DNA of 54,460 nucleotides, taken from NCBI GenBank assembly GCA_963552605.1, contig CAUVKI010000011.1, positions 1 through 54,460 on the forward strand, given 5' to 3'. How positions within the stretch are numbered: position 1 is the first letter of the stretch; each line of letters begins with the position of its first letter. The position numbers and the translations under genes were made by a program. Below, one piece after another: positions 15,376 through 24,796 of this stretch. Source of the stretch: CAUVKI01 sp963552605 (GTDB taxonomy: Bacteria; Bacillota; Clostridia; Tissierellales; Peptoniphilaceae). The notes below the pieces were generated by a model. The model was not told the DNA's origin. It was given only the letters and a program-made list of their open reading frames with translations, and did no database searches.

Positions 15376-18012
15376 CTAGCAAATCTGCGATTTTATTATT
15401 TCTTCAGCTATTTCCAAAGCCTCGGAAAGCTTCTCGGGATTTTTCCCGCCCGCTTGCGCCATTGCGGGTCTTCCTCCGCCTCCGCCTCCCGCAAGTTTGG
15501 CAACTTCTTTGATCAAAGAACCTGCATTAAATCCTTTTTTCACCGCCTGTTCGGTGGCCATTGCTACAAACTGAGGTTTTCCGTCCTTAACTGATGCCAA
15601 AACGAGAGCGCAGGGATTAAGCTTGGATTTTAACTCATCTCCAAGGGTTCTGAGCTCACTCATATCCATTGAGCCGATTTTAGCAACCAAAGTTTTTATG
15701 CCGTTAATTTCCACGGCGTTTTCCACAAGCTCCAAGGATTTTTTATGAGCCGTCTCCAGATGGAATTTCTCAAGCTCTTTATCTTTCAACCTGATTTCCT
15801 CAACAAGCGTTGACACACGATTAAGGAGCTGATCAATCGGAGCTTTTAATTTCTCAGAAATCTCCTCCAATAATCTTTCTTCCTCCAAAATTCGGCTGTA
15901 CACATATTTTGAAGTCACGGCCTCTATTCTTCTGACCCCTGCCGCAATTCCCGTTTCGGAAACTATTTTGAAAAGCCCGATTTCCGAAGTGTTTGAAACG
16001 TGGGTACCTCCGCAGAGTTCCATAGAATAATCTCCCATCTTTAGAACTCTCACATTTTTTTTGTACTTGTCTTCAAAAAGTCCTATTGCTCCCATATTCA
16101 TTGCATTATCCAGTGAAGTTTCTATGGTTTCTACGGGCAGGGCGTTGAATATTTCACGGTTCACAATTTTTTCCACACTCGAAATTTCCTCCGCCGTCAT
16201 AGGTTTGAAGTGAGTAAAGTCAAATCTTAATTTATCGGGAGCGACCACGGATCCAGCCTGCGAAATATGTTCCCCCAGCACATCTTTAAGCGCCTGATCC
16301 AAAAGATGAGTGGCGGAGTGATTTTTTCTTATTGAATATCTTCTTTCTCCGTCTATTTCAGCATTCACGCTCTCGCCCTTTTTAAGCTCTCCCTCACCGA
16401 CTACGACAAAATGCAGTATATGATCATTTTTTCTCACCGTATCGGTTATCTCCACGGAGCAATTTTCGGTACTGAAACAACCCAAATCCCCGACTTGACC
16501 GCCGCTCTCACCATAAAACGGGGTTCTGTCCAAAACCGCTATTCCCTTTTCACCTTTTTTCAAGCTGTCAACTTTTTCGCCGTCCTTAAGGAGAAAAAGA
16601 ACTTTTGATTTCTCGGAAGATTTTGTATATCCGTCAAATTGGGTTTCCGTGCTGTTCTTAATCTCCTCGTCCAATTTTTCGTTTTCCCAGCCGATGTTAT
16701 TCACTTCTCTGCTTTTACGAGCCGTTTCACGCTGCAAATCCATAAGCTCTTCAAAAGTCTTTTTATCGGCGGTGATACCCTGTTCTCTCAAAATTTCAAC
16801 CGTCAGGTCAAAAGGAAAACCGTAAGTATCATAAAGCTTAAACGCAGCTTCTCCCGAAAGAATATTTCTTTTATCACTTCCAATCTCAAGGATATATTCC
16901 TTTAAGATATCCAGACCTTGAGATAAGGTTTCGTGAAACTTACCCTCCTCCGCACTTATAATTCCCAATATTTCTTCCCTGTGTGAAGAGAGGTTATTAT
17001 ATGCCCCTTTCCACTCTTCAATTACTACTTCCGCTATTTCCGGGAGAAAACTTCCCTCAATTCCCAACAGCTTTCCGTGTCGAACCGCTCTTCTGATAAT
17101 CTTTCTTAATACATAACCTCGACCCTCATTGGAAGGAAGTATTCCGTCAGATGCCATAAAAACCGATGCCCTTATGTGATCCGTGATTACCCTTATTGAA
17201 ATATCCTTCTTCCCGTCTTTGCCATACTCCACGCCCGCTTTCTTTTCAACGGCGCTGATAATACTCCTGATGATTTCAATGTCAAAAATCGTCTTTACAC
17301 CCTCAAGCACGCAGGTTATTCTCTCAAGCCCCATACCTGTGTCTATGTTAGGATTTTTGAGAGGATTGTAATTTCCGCTCTCGTCCTTGTCAAATTGCGT
17401 GAAAACCAAATTCCAAACCTCTATGAACCTGTCTCCTGAACCTCCCGGAGCTTGGTTTTCGGGACCTTCTCCAAATTCTTTTCCCCTATCGTAAAAAATT
17501 TCCGAGTCGGGACCCGAGGGACCGACCTCAAGCTCCCAGAAGTTATCCTCTTTTCCAAGCCTTACTATGCGCTCTTTAGGTAATCCCACAACTTCATGCC
17601 ATATTTTGAAAGCCTCGTCATCATCAAGGTAGATTGTAACCCAAAGCCTTTCGGGGTCAAACTCAAGCCGTTCGGTGAGAAATTCCCACGCCCACTTAAT
17701 TGCTTCAAGCTTAAAATAATCTCCGAAAGAAAAATTTCCGAGCATCTCAAAAAAAGTGGCGTGTCTGTCAGTAATCCCGACATTTTCTATATCTCCGGTG
17801 CGAATACACTTTTGACATGTAGCCATTCTCTTTTTTGGAGGAGTTATTTCTCCTGTGAAATATTTTTTTAACGGTGCCATTCCGGCGCCGATTAAAAGCA
17901 ATGATTTATCATTTTTGGGAACAAGTGAAAAACTTTGCTCCACTAAGTGATCTTTAGAACGAAAAAAGTCCAAAAAAGCGCTTCTAACCTCATTAAGACC
18001 CATTTTTTTCAT
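15376..18012 (-). CDS. alaS: Alanyl-tRNA synthetase
   Basis: 878 residues from the ATG at 18012, which follows AAAGGAGCT. The frame is open to 18039, but the SD points to 18012. It charges tRNA-Ala and edits mischarged Ser and Gly. Seen: the class II catalytic domain (about 1-240), a tRNA-recognition region, an editing domain with the zinc ligands HSATH and CGGTH, a coiled-coil linker (about 700-760), and the C-terminal Gly-rich DHHA1 domain (GGGGGGRPAMAQAGG). The start overlaps the end of the AI-2E transporter gene by 20 bases, leaving no room for a T-box between them. Confidence 0.97.
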   Translation of the reverse strand: MKKMGLNEVRSAFLDFFRSKDHLVEQSFSLVPKNDKSLLLIGAGMAPLKKYFTGEITPPKKRMATCQKCIRTGDIENVGITDRHATFFEMLGNFSFGDYFKLEAIKWAWEFLTERLEFDPERLWVTIYLDDDEAFKIWHEVVGLPKERIVRLGKEDNFWELEVGPSGPDSEIFYDRGKEFGEGPENQAPGGSGDRFIEVWNLVFTQFDKDESGNYNPLKNPNIDTGMGLERITCVLEGVKTIFDIEIIRSIISAVEKKAGVEYGKDGKKDISIRVITDHIRASVFMASDGILPSNEGRGYVLRKIIRRAVRHGKLLGIEGSFLPEIAEVVIEEWKGAYNNLSSHREEILGIISAEEGKFHETLSQGLDILKEYILEIGSDKRNILSGEAAFKLYDTYGFPFDLTVEILREQGITADKKTFEELMDLQRETARKSREVNNIGWENEKLDEEIKNSTETQFDGYTKSSEKSKVLFLLKDGEKVDSLKKGEKGIAVLDRTPFYGESGGQVGDLGCFSTENCSVEITDTVRKNDHILHFVVVGEGELKKGESVNAEIDGERRYSIRKNHSATHLLDQALKDVLGEHISQAGSVVAPDKLRFDFTHFKPMTAEEISSVEKIVNREIFNALPVETIETSLDNAMNMGAIGLFEDKYKKNVRVLKMGDYSMELCGGTHVSNTSEIGLFKIVSETGIAAGVRRIEAVTSKYVYSRILEEERLLEEISEKLKAPIDQLLNRVSTLVEEIRLKDKELEKFHLETAHKKSLELVENAVEINGIKTLVAKIGSMDMSELRTLGDELKSKLNPCALVLASVKDGKPQFVAMATEQAVKKGFNAGSLIKEVAKLAGGGGGGRPAMAQAGGKNPEKLSEALEIAEEIIKSQIC

Positions 18013-19207
18013 TATTGCAGCTCCTTTTCTTCTCAACATAGTATCCGAAGATACTTAAAACAACCGCCACTATCGGCACGGAAAAAATCATTCCGATAAG
18101 CCCGAAGCTTCCTCCCCCCACCACAATACACAACAGAACTAAAAGCGGGTGCATTCCGGTTCTTGGGCTCAAAACTTTCGGTGCAACTATGTTATTTTCC
18201 ACCCATTGCAAAAAAAGAAATATCAATCCTACAACCACAGCCTTAATCGGACTTTCAATCAAAGCAAAAAAAACCGCCGGTAAAAATCCGAAGAGCGGTC
18301 CGACATAAGGCACAATATCTCCGATAAATGTCAACAATCCTATAACAAAAGCAAAATCAACTCCCAAAAGAAGCAGCATAATTGCAGTGGTAACTCCGAC
18401 AAACGCTGCCATAATCAGCTTGCCTTTCAGGTATTGACCTATGGTGGAATTTATACCGGACATAATCTTTTTATATTCCTCTATACCGCCTTTAAACCTT
18501 GAGGGTAAGAATTCAACCAGTTTCTCAAAAGCGTCAGTCTTATGAATAAGCATAAAGAATGTAAAAACCGTTACCAAAAAAAACGAAAGAAAGGCGGTAG
18601 GCAGATTTGATACGCTTTTCCATGCCGCATTCATCCACTTTGAGGGATCGATTATGGCGAAGTTTTTAGCAATATCCTGATAGCTGATATTATCCATGGA
18701 AATCCCATATTTTTTCAAATCCCATTCCGTTTCCAACTTTCCCAGAAATTTCACGGCATCTTCAAAATATACGGGAAGTCTTGACAAAAGTTTTCCCGTC
18801 TGCTCCGTAAGAGTAGGCACAATCAATGCGGCAACTGCTGCCAATATCACAAACATCATGATATATATGAGGGCTATGGCAAATACTCTCCTGATTTTTT
18901 TCTTTTCCAAATACTCAAGGATAGGATTTAAAAGAAAAGCCAAAAGTGCGGAAAAAATTGCCGTACTCAAAAGCAGACGCAAAATGAAATACTTATAGAG
19001 CAATAGAGCAAAAACCGAAACCGCAAATAAAAACAGACCCAAATTCTTAATCTTCTCTCCGGTTAAATTTATTCTGCTCTCCTTATCCAAATATTTATTC
19101 CCGATATGAATCAGATAATAAAGAGCGACTGCAAGCCACCCGATGGCAAAAAGTATTAGTGCTGCCGTCAATAATTTTATGAAATCTATCGTCATTTCAA
19201 ACCCCAC
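17993..19207 (-). CDS. AI-2E family membrane transporter (YrrI-like)
   Basis: 404 residues with about eight transmembrane segments and the family's conserved C-terminal region (LLTFIGDIVPYVGPLFGFLPAV, then a glycine-rich loop before SVPIVAVVLSI). Members have been linked to autoinducer export, sodium-proton exchange or nothing known, so no substrate is claimed. The upstream place before alaS is usual in Clostridia. The start is GTG at 19207 with AAGGA six bases upstream; an ATG four codons later is the alternative. Confidence 0.88.
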   Translation of the reverse strand: MGFEMTIDFIKLLTAALILFAIGWLAVALYYLIHIGNKYLDKESRINLTGEKIKNLGLFLFAVSVFALLLYKYFILRLLLSTAIFSALLAFLLNPILEYLEKKKIRRVFAIALIYIMMFVILAAVAALIVPTLTEQTGKLLSRLPVYFEDAVKFLGKLETEWDLKKYGISMDNISYQDIAKNFAIIDPSKWMNAAWKSVSNLPTAFLSFFLVTVFTFFMLIHKTDAFEKLVEFLPSRFKGGIEEYKKIMSGINSTIGQYLKGKLIMAAFVGVTTAIMLLLLGVDFAFVIGLLTFIGDIVPYVGPLFGFLPAVFFALIESPIKAVVVGLIFLFLQWVENNIVAPKVLSPRTGMHPLLVLLCIVVGGGSFGLIGMIFSVPIVAVVLSIFGYYVEKKRSCNNEKNGS

Positions 19208-19217
19208 TCGTAATCCT

Positions 19218-19488
19218 TACAACTTACACTGTTCAATTATACAATTTTTTTTTATCTAATACAAATTTTTTGTAATCTGAAGCGCACTGCAAAATTTTTT
19301 CTACTTGCTTTGCGTTTCAAAAAAATTTTGCAAGCTCCGATGTATTTGTCAAACTATATTTATCACCAAACCTATCGTTGATATTTACTTCTGAAAAGAA
19401 TTTAATAAAGATAGCAATTGCGAATGTTTACTTTCAAATTTGTTAGCTGTATTTACATAAAAAAGTGCTGAATTTTTAGTCCTTTTTC
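19218..19488. other. AT-rich divergent intergenic region
   Basis: About 340 bases separate the start of the minus-strand train and the plus-strand 2-oxoacid operon. It must hold the promoter of the AI-2E/alaS train, but no clean -35/-10 pair stands out. A stretch around 19275-19335 holds an interrupted inverted repeat (CAAAATTTTT...AAAAATTTTGCAAG). No gene is seen. Confidence 0.5.
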
Positions 19489-19517
19489 TTCACAAGAAAG
19501 ATATTTAGTGCTATAAT
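19489..19517 (+). promoter_or_regulatory. Promoter of the 2-oxoacid oxidoreductase operon
   Basis: TTCACA (19489-19494), 17 bp, TATAAT (19512-19517). The first gene starts about 36 bases later, behind AAAGAGG. Confidence 0.7.
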
Positions 19518-19553
19518 TAACCTTAAAGATGGGAAAAGAGAAAAGAGGTTGCT

Positions 19554-20225
19554 ATGAAAGAGTTAAAACGTATCAAGATAATTGTAGGTCATTATGGTTC
19601 CGGCAAGTCGGAATTTTCCGTTCACTATGCTTTGTCTTTGAAAGAAAAATATCCGAATGTCGCCCTTGCAGATATAGACATAATAAATTTGTATTTTCGT
19701 TCAAGAGAGGCGAGGGATTATATGGAGGAGAGGGGAGTGCATGTGATAGGTTCATATGTGGACACTCCCGCCGTTGACACTCCGAGTATATCCGCCGAAA
19801 TCTTTATGCCCATAGAAAATGAAGATTGGCAGCTTGTGCTTGATGTGGGCGGAGGTTCGAGAGGGAGCACAAATCTCCAAATGATGAGAGAGAGATTGGA
19901 AGGAAAATATGAACTCATCTATGTGCTAAACGCCAACAGACCCGAAACTCAAACCTTGGAGCAAAACTTTGAAATGATTAAGGTGCTTGAGGCTGCGAGC
20001 GGACTCATAATGACGGGAATTATAAACAACACGCATTTGCTTAAGGATACGTGTGTGGAAGATGTTATGAAAGGTTATCAGGTGGCGTCGGAACTTTCTG
20101 AGGGAACCGGACTTCCGCTGATTTACAATGTTGCCTTGAGAGATGTGGCAGAACAGCTCCCGAAAGATTTGAAAGGAGAGATTTTTCCGATCGACTTGGT
20201 TCTCAGACAGGAATGGATGGCATAG
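19554..20225 (+). CDS. P-loop ATP-binding protein heading the 2-oxoacid oxidoreductase operon
   Basis: 223 residues. Deviant P-loop GHYGSGKSEFS near the N-terminus, a Walker B-like VLDVGGGSRGS, and a late NANRPETQ base-recognition-like stretch: a SIMIBI/MinD-type NTPase without membrane segments. It is spaced only 13 bases from the ferredoxin-like subunit gene and shares its promoter. A job in cofactor loading or maturation of the oxidoreductase is inference; the family has no settled function. Confidence 0.8.
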   Translation: MKELKRIKIIVGHYGSGKSEFSVHYALSLKEKYPNVALADIDIINLYFRSREARDYMEERGVHVIGSYVDTPAVDTPSISAEIFMPIENEDWQLVLDVGGGSRGSTNLQMMRERLEGKYELIYVLNANRPETQTLEQNFEMIKVLEAASGLIMTGIINNTHLLKDTCVEDVMKGYQVASELSEGTGLPLIYNVALRDVAEQLPKDLKGEIFPIDLVLRQEWMA

Positions 20226-20238
20226 AAAGGAGAAGACT

Positions 20239-20457
20239 ATGGCAAAAAAAGGAAAGCTGACTTTCGATGTGGAACGCTGCAAAGGCTGCGGGCTATGTAT
20301 AAGCTTTTGCCCGAAGAAGATTTTGGACTTTGACGATAAGTCAATCAACCAAAAAGGTTATCATCCCGTGCAATGCGTCAAACCGGAGGAGTGCATAGCA
20401 TGTATAAGCTGTGCGACTATGTGTCCGGATCAGGTCATTACCGTAGAGGAGATATAG
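20239..20457 (+). CDS. 2-oxoacid:ferredoxin oxidoreductase delta subunit (2x[4Fe-4S])
   Basis: 72 residues carrying two CxxCxxCxxxCP clusters: CKGCGLCISFCP and CIACISCATMCP. It passes electrons from the TPP/Fe-S centre to external ferredoxin. SD AAAGGAG. It sits directly before the alpha subunit, as in four-subunit VOR/KOR enzymes. Confidence 0.92.
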   Translation: MAKKGKLTFDVERCKGCGLCISFCPKKILDFDDKSINQKGYHPVQCVKPEECIACISCATMCPDQVITVEEI

Positions 20458-20466
20458 GAGGAAAAT

Positions 20467-21540
20467 ATGGCAAAGACACTTATGAAAGGCAATGAGGCGG
20501 TCGGTGCCGCTGCAATCGCTGCGGGCTGCATACATTTTTTCGGGTATCCTATCACACCGCAGTCGGAGATCCCCGAGTATATGGCAAGAGAACTTCCGAA
20601 GGTCGGGGGAGTGTTTACTCAAGCCGAGTCGGAAGTTGCGGCTATAAATATGATTTACGGTGCAGCCGGAGCCGGCATACGTACTATGACCACATCATCA
20701 AGTCCGGGAGTCGCTCTTATGCAGGAGGGCATTACCTATATCGCAGGAGCGGAGCTTCCCTGTCTGCTGGTTAATATGATGAGGGGAGGACCGGGACTGG
20801 GATCGATTCAACCTGGACAGGCGGACTATTTTCAGGCGACCAGAGGCGGAGGAAACGGGGATTATCACGTGATTGTCTATGCTCCCGAAACCATTCAGGA
20901 GATGTGTTCTCTTATTCAGGAGGGATTTGATGTTGCAGACCAATACAGAAATCCCGTTATGATTATGAGTGACGGAATGCTTGGACAAATGATGGAGCCG
21001 GTGGATTTACAAGTTGAAGAGAGAAGAAAACTCCCCGAAAAAACATGGGCGGGTTCGGGAACCGGAGGAAAAAGACCTCCGAATATCATAAACTCCCTGT
21101 TCCTTGACCCCAATCCGCTTGAACAGCATAATATTCACCTTCAAAAGAAGTATGATGAGATTAAAAAGAATGAGGTTAAAGTCGCTTCCCAAGGACTTGA
21201 TGATGCCGAAGTGGTATTCGTAGCATTCGGGACGGTGGCGAGAATAGTAAAGACCGCAATGAAAAATCTTGAGGCGAAGGGCGTTAAGTGCGGCTTGATT
21301 CGTCCCATAACGTTATGGCCTTTCCCTACGGACGAATTTAAAAAGATAAATAGCGGCTGCAAAGCGGTTATATCCGTTGAAGAAAGCTGCGGGCAGATGG
21401 TTGAAGATGTGAGGATCGCTTTAGGAGATAAGTTCCCGATTTATTTCTACGGAAGAGCGGGAGGAATTATTCCCACACCTGAAGAAATCTATGACTACAC
21501 GAATGATGTTTTAGGAGGTAAAGCAAATGCCCGTTTTTAG
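20467..21540 (+). CDS. vorB: 2-oxoacid:ferredoxin oxidoreductase alpha subunit (VorB type)
   Basis: 357 residues. Pyrimidine-binding half of the TPP enzyme. Family blocks: GNEAVGAAAIAAGCIHFFGYPITPQSEIPEYM, then SSPGVALMQEG, and a C-terminal transketolase-like region with ISVEESCGQM. With its partners it oxidatively decarboxylates a 2-oxoacid, most likely branched-chain (3-methyl-2-oxobutanoate) or 2-oxoglutarate, giving acyl-CoA and reduced ferredoxin. The substrate is inferred from similarity. Its end overlaps the beta gene by 14 bases. Confidence 0.92.
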   Translation: MAKTLMKGNEAVGAAAIAAGCIHFFGYPITPQSEIPEYMARELPKVGGVFTQAESEVAAINMIYGAAGAGIRTMTTSSSPGVALMQEGITYIAGAELPCLLVNMMRGGPGLGSIQPGQADYFQATRGGGNGDYHVIVYAPETIQEMCSLIQEGFDVADQYRNPVMIMSDGMLGQMMEPVDLQVEERRKLPEKTWAGSGTGGKRPPNIINSLFLDPNPLEQHNIHLQKKYDEIKKNEVKVASQGLDDAEVVFVAFGTVARIVKTAMKNLEAKGVKCGLIRPITLWPFPTDEFKKINSGCKAVISVEESCGQMVEDVRIALGDKFPIYFYGRAGGIIPTPEEIYDYTNDVLGGKANARF

Positions 21541-22270
21541 TCCTACAAAAGGAATGACCGAGGTTAAGACCCATTATTGCCCCGGATGTACGCACGGTAT
21601 TATCCACAGACTTGTGGCTGAAGTGCTTGAGGAGAAAAATTTGCTAAACAGAGCCTGCGGTATGGCTCCGGTGGGCTGTGCGGTGCTTGCATATAATTAT
21701 TTCAACTGCGATATGTTCGAGGCGGCGCACGGAAGAGCTCCTGCGGTTGCAACGGGTGTAAAGAGAGTGCGTCCTGAAAATTTCGTTTTCACCTATCAGG
21801 GAGATGGAGACCTTGCGAGTATCGGTATGGCGGAGATTGTTCACGCCGCACACAGGGGAGAATTGATTTCCGTTATCTTCGTAAACAATGCAATCTATGG
21901 AATGACAGGCGGACAAATGGCTCCCACGACCCTTATCGGTCAAAAGACCACTACCTCACCCTATGGACGACAAGAAATTTTGGCGGGAAAACCCATAAGA
22001 GTGAGCGAAATGCTTGCCACCATAGACGGGGCGAAATTTGTTGAGCGTGTGACCGTAACAAGTCCGGGACAGGTAAGAAAGGCGAAAAAAGCCATAGAAA
22101 CCTGTTTCCAAGTTCAGGAGGATAAGTTGGGCTTCGGAATGGTTGAGGTGCTCTCCACCTGCCCGACCAACTGGGGATTTGGACCCAAAGAAGCAATGAA
22201 GTGGCTTGAGGATAATATGATTCCCTATTATCCGCTCGGCAATTTCAGAAATCCTTACAAGGAGGCATAG
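21527..22270 (+). CDS. 2-oxoacid:ferredoxin oxidoreductase beta subunit (TPP-binding)
   Basis: 247 residues. TPP pyrophosphate-binding subunit: the HYCPGCTHG cluster-like N-terminal motif, and the Mg/TPP motif GDGDLASIG...NNAIYGMTGGQMAPTT. It is translationally coupled to vorB (overlap) and 2 bases from the gamma gene. It works only as part of the alpha-beta-gamma-delta complex in the cytoplasm. Confidence 0.93.
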   Translation: MPVFSPTKGMTEVKTHYCPGCTHGIIHRLVAEVLEEKNLLNRACGMAPVGCAVLAYNYFNCDMFEAAHGRAPAVATGVKRVRPENFVFTYQGDGDLASIGMAEIVHAAHRGELISVIFVNNAIYGMTGGQMAPTTLIGQKTTTSPYGRQEILAGKPIRVSEMLATIDGAKFVERVTVTSPGQVRKAKKAIETCFQVQEDKLGFGMVEVLSTCPTNWGFGPKEAMKWLEDNMIPYYPLGNFRNPYKEA

Positions 22271-22272
22271 CT

Positions 22273-22824
22273 ATGGAAGAGAGATTGATAAGCGCAGGAT
22301 TTGGAGGTCAAGGAGTTTTGGCAGCCGGTATGCTCACAGCTTATGCCGGAATGGTCGAGGGAAAAGAAGTATCTTGGGTGCCCTCTTACGGTCCTGAAAT
22401 GAGAGGCGGAACTGCAAACTGCTCGGTGACTGTTTCCGACAATCCCGTGGGAAGTCCTATTATTACCGCTCCCACCTCCGCAATTGTGATGAATATACCC
22501 TCACTTCACAAGTATGAGGGAATGATTGAGCCGGGCGGAAACATATTTATAAATTCCTCTCTTGTCGGCGAGAAAATAAAGAGAGATGATATAAATGCAT
22601 ATTATATTCCGGCAGATGAGATTGCTCAGGAAATCGGTGCCAAGAAAACAGCCAACTTGGTTATGCTTGGTGCGTTTTTGGAAGTGACGAAATGCGTTAG
22701 TGTGGATACGGTTATCGACAAAGCGTTTGATGCGGTGTTTCACGGAAAGCTTACGGAGGAATTCAAAAAGCTTGATGTTGAAGCACTGGATAGAGGAAGC
22801 AAAAAGGCAAAAGAACAGATGTAG
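22273..22824 (+). CDS. 2-oxoacid:ferredoxin oxidoreductase gamma subunit
   Basis: 183 residues, the POR/KOR gamma domain: SAGFGGQGVLAAGMLTAYAG at the start, then SYGPEMRGGTANCSVTVSD. It binds CoA and closes the active site. Last gene of the operon, followed at once by a strong terminator. SD within the end of the beta gene (AAGGAGG). Confidence 0.93.
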   Translation: MEERLISAGFGGQGVLAAGMLTAYAGMVEGKEVSWVPSYGPEMRGGTANCSVTVSDNPVGSPIITAPTSAIVMNIPSLHKYEGMIEPGGNIFINSSLVGEKIKRDDINAYYIPADEIAQEIGAKKTANLVMLGAFLEVTKCVSVDTVIDKAFDAVFHGKLTEEFKKLDVEALDRGSKKAKEQM

Positions 22825-22827
22825 TTT

Positions 22828-22865
22828 AAAAGAGTCGCACCGAAATGAGTGCGGCTCTTTTTTTG
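22828..22865 (+). terminator. Terminator of the 2-oxoacid oxidoreductase operon
   Basis: AAAGAGTCGCAC, loop, GTGCGGCTCTTT and a T-run; one G-T pair in a 12-bp stem. Confidence 0.85.
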
Positions 22866-22969
22866 AGTAAAAAACTTTAACTTTTTCACAGAGGTTCTTA
22901 AGCTTTGTTTATTTAATAATTTTATGATAGAATGCCCGAAATGATTGTCTTTGGAAAGTGATAAGGATT

Positions 22970-24721
22970 ATGTTTAAAGGTATAAGATGGAGAATTATAC
23001 TTATTTATATAGTGTTGATGGCTACGGCGATGATTGTGGCTCATTTTTTTATTGTAAAAAATTTGGAGGAGCTTAATCTGAAAAATTTGCGTGATGAAAT
23101 GACTGCCAAAACCGAAACCATAATCTCTACTTCTTCGGTGCTTAACGAAAAAAGTCTTTCCCAACACTCAAAAGAAATTGAAACGATGATTTTTCAGTGG
23201 GGACTTTCCGACGATGAGAAAATCTATGTGATAGATATGAAAAAAGAGCCTCCTATGATAATAGCCTCTTCCACATTGATAAAGCCCATAGATATATACT
23301 CAAGCTTTTCCATAAGTTCGGTTATTATAGATAAGGTGAAAAAAAGGGAAAGAGCTTATGGAAGGTATGAAGATCCCAATACCGGAATAAAATTTTTGCA
23401 CTTTGCAGCTCCGATTTTATCCGACAACGGAAGTCTTAATGGAATTTTGTATATGAGCGTGGAGCTTACGAGAGTTTATAATATGCTTAATGATGCCACG
23501 GGTATTATATATAAAGCCGTTATGATTTCAATGGCGCTGACTGTGGTCTTGGGTTTTTTCGTTGCAAACGGAATTACCGTTCCCATCAGAGATGTTACAA
23601 AAAAAGCCTCCCTTATGGCAAAGGGAGATTTTAATCAGGAAGTTGAAGTGAAAAGTGATGACGAAATAGGTCAGCTTGCAATAATGTTTAATATCCTTAC
23701 GGATAAACTTAGACGAACTATCGGAGAAATGGAACTTGAACGCTCAAAACTCTCCACAATATTTTCCGCAATGCAGGAAGGAGTCGTGGCGGTGGATACT
23801 TCCGGTTTTATAATACACGCAAACCCCACTGCCCAGAAGATACTAAACCTCCCGCAACTTGCCGGAAAAACGGAAGATAACACCAAGCTCCCTAAGGAAC
23901 TTCTGGACTTCGAGTTAAACCCCGATATGTCTCTCTCAATTGCCGGAACGGTTTACCGTGTGCAAGTTGCCTCATACAAAGAAGATGACGGCGATGAGGC
24001 GGGGAAAATTTTTGTCTTTCAGGATATGACCAGAGAACACAAGTTGGACGAGATGAGAAAAGAATTTGTTGCAAATGTATCTCACGAGCTTAAAACTCCC
24101 ATCACCACCATAATAACCTATGTTGAAACCATACTTGACACAAATCCCGATCCGGATACCTCCAAAAAATTTTTGCAAACCGTGAGTCGGGAGGCGGAGC
24201 GTATGAATAGGATTGTCAAGGATCTTTTGGTGCTTTCAAATATAGACTATGGAAAATCTCATAAAAAAAGAAAAATTTCAAATCTTAAATCACTCATAGA
24301 GGAATCCGTGGAGAAATTATATATACCGATAAAGGAAAAAGCACATACCGTAAAACTCTCTCTTGATGAAGCTGAAGTTGATATGGACTGGGATCAGGTG
24401 GAGAGGGTCATTTTGAATATAATTTCAAATTCAATAAAATATACGGATAGGGAAGGAAAGATTTTCATATCACTTGAAAATGACGGAAAATTTGCCACAG
24501 TACGCATCAAAGATAATGGAATAGGCATACCCGCGGAAGATTTGGAAAGGGTATATGAAAGATTTTATCGCGTGGAAAAGGGAAGAAGCAGAGAAATGGG
24601 AGGAACAGGGCTCGGGCTTTCAATAGCAAAAGAAATTACGGAGAGCCACGGAGGAAGTATTCAGATATTCTCAAAGCTTGGAGAGGGAACCGAAACTATC
24701 ATAAAGCTGGAGCTTGCATAG
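22970..24721 (+). CDS. Membrane sensor histidine kinase, WalK/PhoR/ResE type
   Basis: About 583 residues. Two membrane segments (about 8-28 and 180-200) flank an extracellular sensor domain of about 150 residues, followed by HAMP (about 200-255), a PAS domain (about 265-370), HisKA with the phospho-acceptor His in FVANVSHELKTP, and HATPase_c (N box NIISNSIKYT, G1 IKDNGIGIP, G2 GGTGLGLSIA). No response regulator gene lies next to it, which is unusual for this class. Start uncertain: ATG 22970 has AAGG only three bases away, and a GTG at 22958 is open. Confidence 0.9.
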   Translation: MFKGIRWRIILIYIVLMATAMIVAHFFIVKNLEELNLKNLRDEMTAKTETIISTSSVLNEKSLSQHSKEIETMIFQWGLSDDEKIYVIDMKKEPPMIIASSTLIKPIDIYSSFSISSVIIDKVKKRERAYGRYEDPNTGIKFLHFAAPILSDNGSLNGILYMSVELTRVYNMLNDATGIIYKAVMISMALTVVLGFFVANGITVPIRDVTKKASLMAKGDFNQEVEVKSDDEIGQLAIMFNILTDKLRRTIGEMELERSKLSTIFSAMQEGVVAVDTSGFIIHANPTAQKILNLPQLAGKTEDNTKLPKELLDFELNPDMSLSIAGTVYRVQVASYKEDDGDEAGKIFVFQDMTREHKLDEMRKEFVANVSHELKTPITTIITYVETILDTNPDPDTSKKFLQTVSREAERMNRIVKDLLVLSNIDYGKSHKKRKISNLKSLIEESVEKLYIPIKEKAHTVKLSLDEAEVDMDWDQVERVILNIISNSIKYTDREGKIFISLENDGKFATVRIKDNGIGIPAEDLERVYERFYRVEKGRSREMGGTGLGLSIAKEITESHGGSIQIFSKLGEGTETIIKLELA

Positions 24722-24752
24722 AGGAAAGTTTAGCCTGTTTATTTTAGGACAT

Positions 24753-24796
24753 AAAAAAGCTGTTGCATAAGAGTTTTCTTATACAACAGCTTTTCT
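24753..24796. terminator. Bidirectional terminator between the kinase and the aldolase genes
   Basis: AAAAAGCTGTTG.ATAAG, loop, CTTAT.CAACAGCTTTT. It serves two converging genes. Confidence 0.85.

Noticed and set aside
18013..18060. T-box leader for alaS
   Set aside because: The alaS start overlaps the upstream transporter gene; no leader exists at this point. A T-box could only precede the whole train, and none is seen before 19207.
19260..19340. Hairpin in the gap before the 2-oxoacid operon as a terminator
   Set aside because: The arms are A/T runs with several mismatches and there is no clean T-run; it is not convincing.
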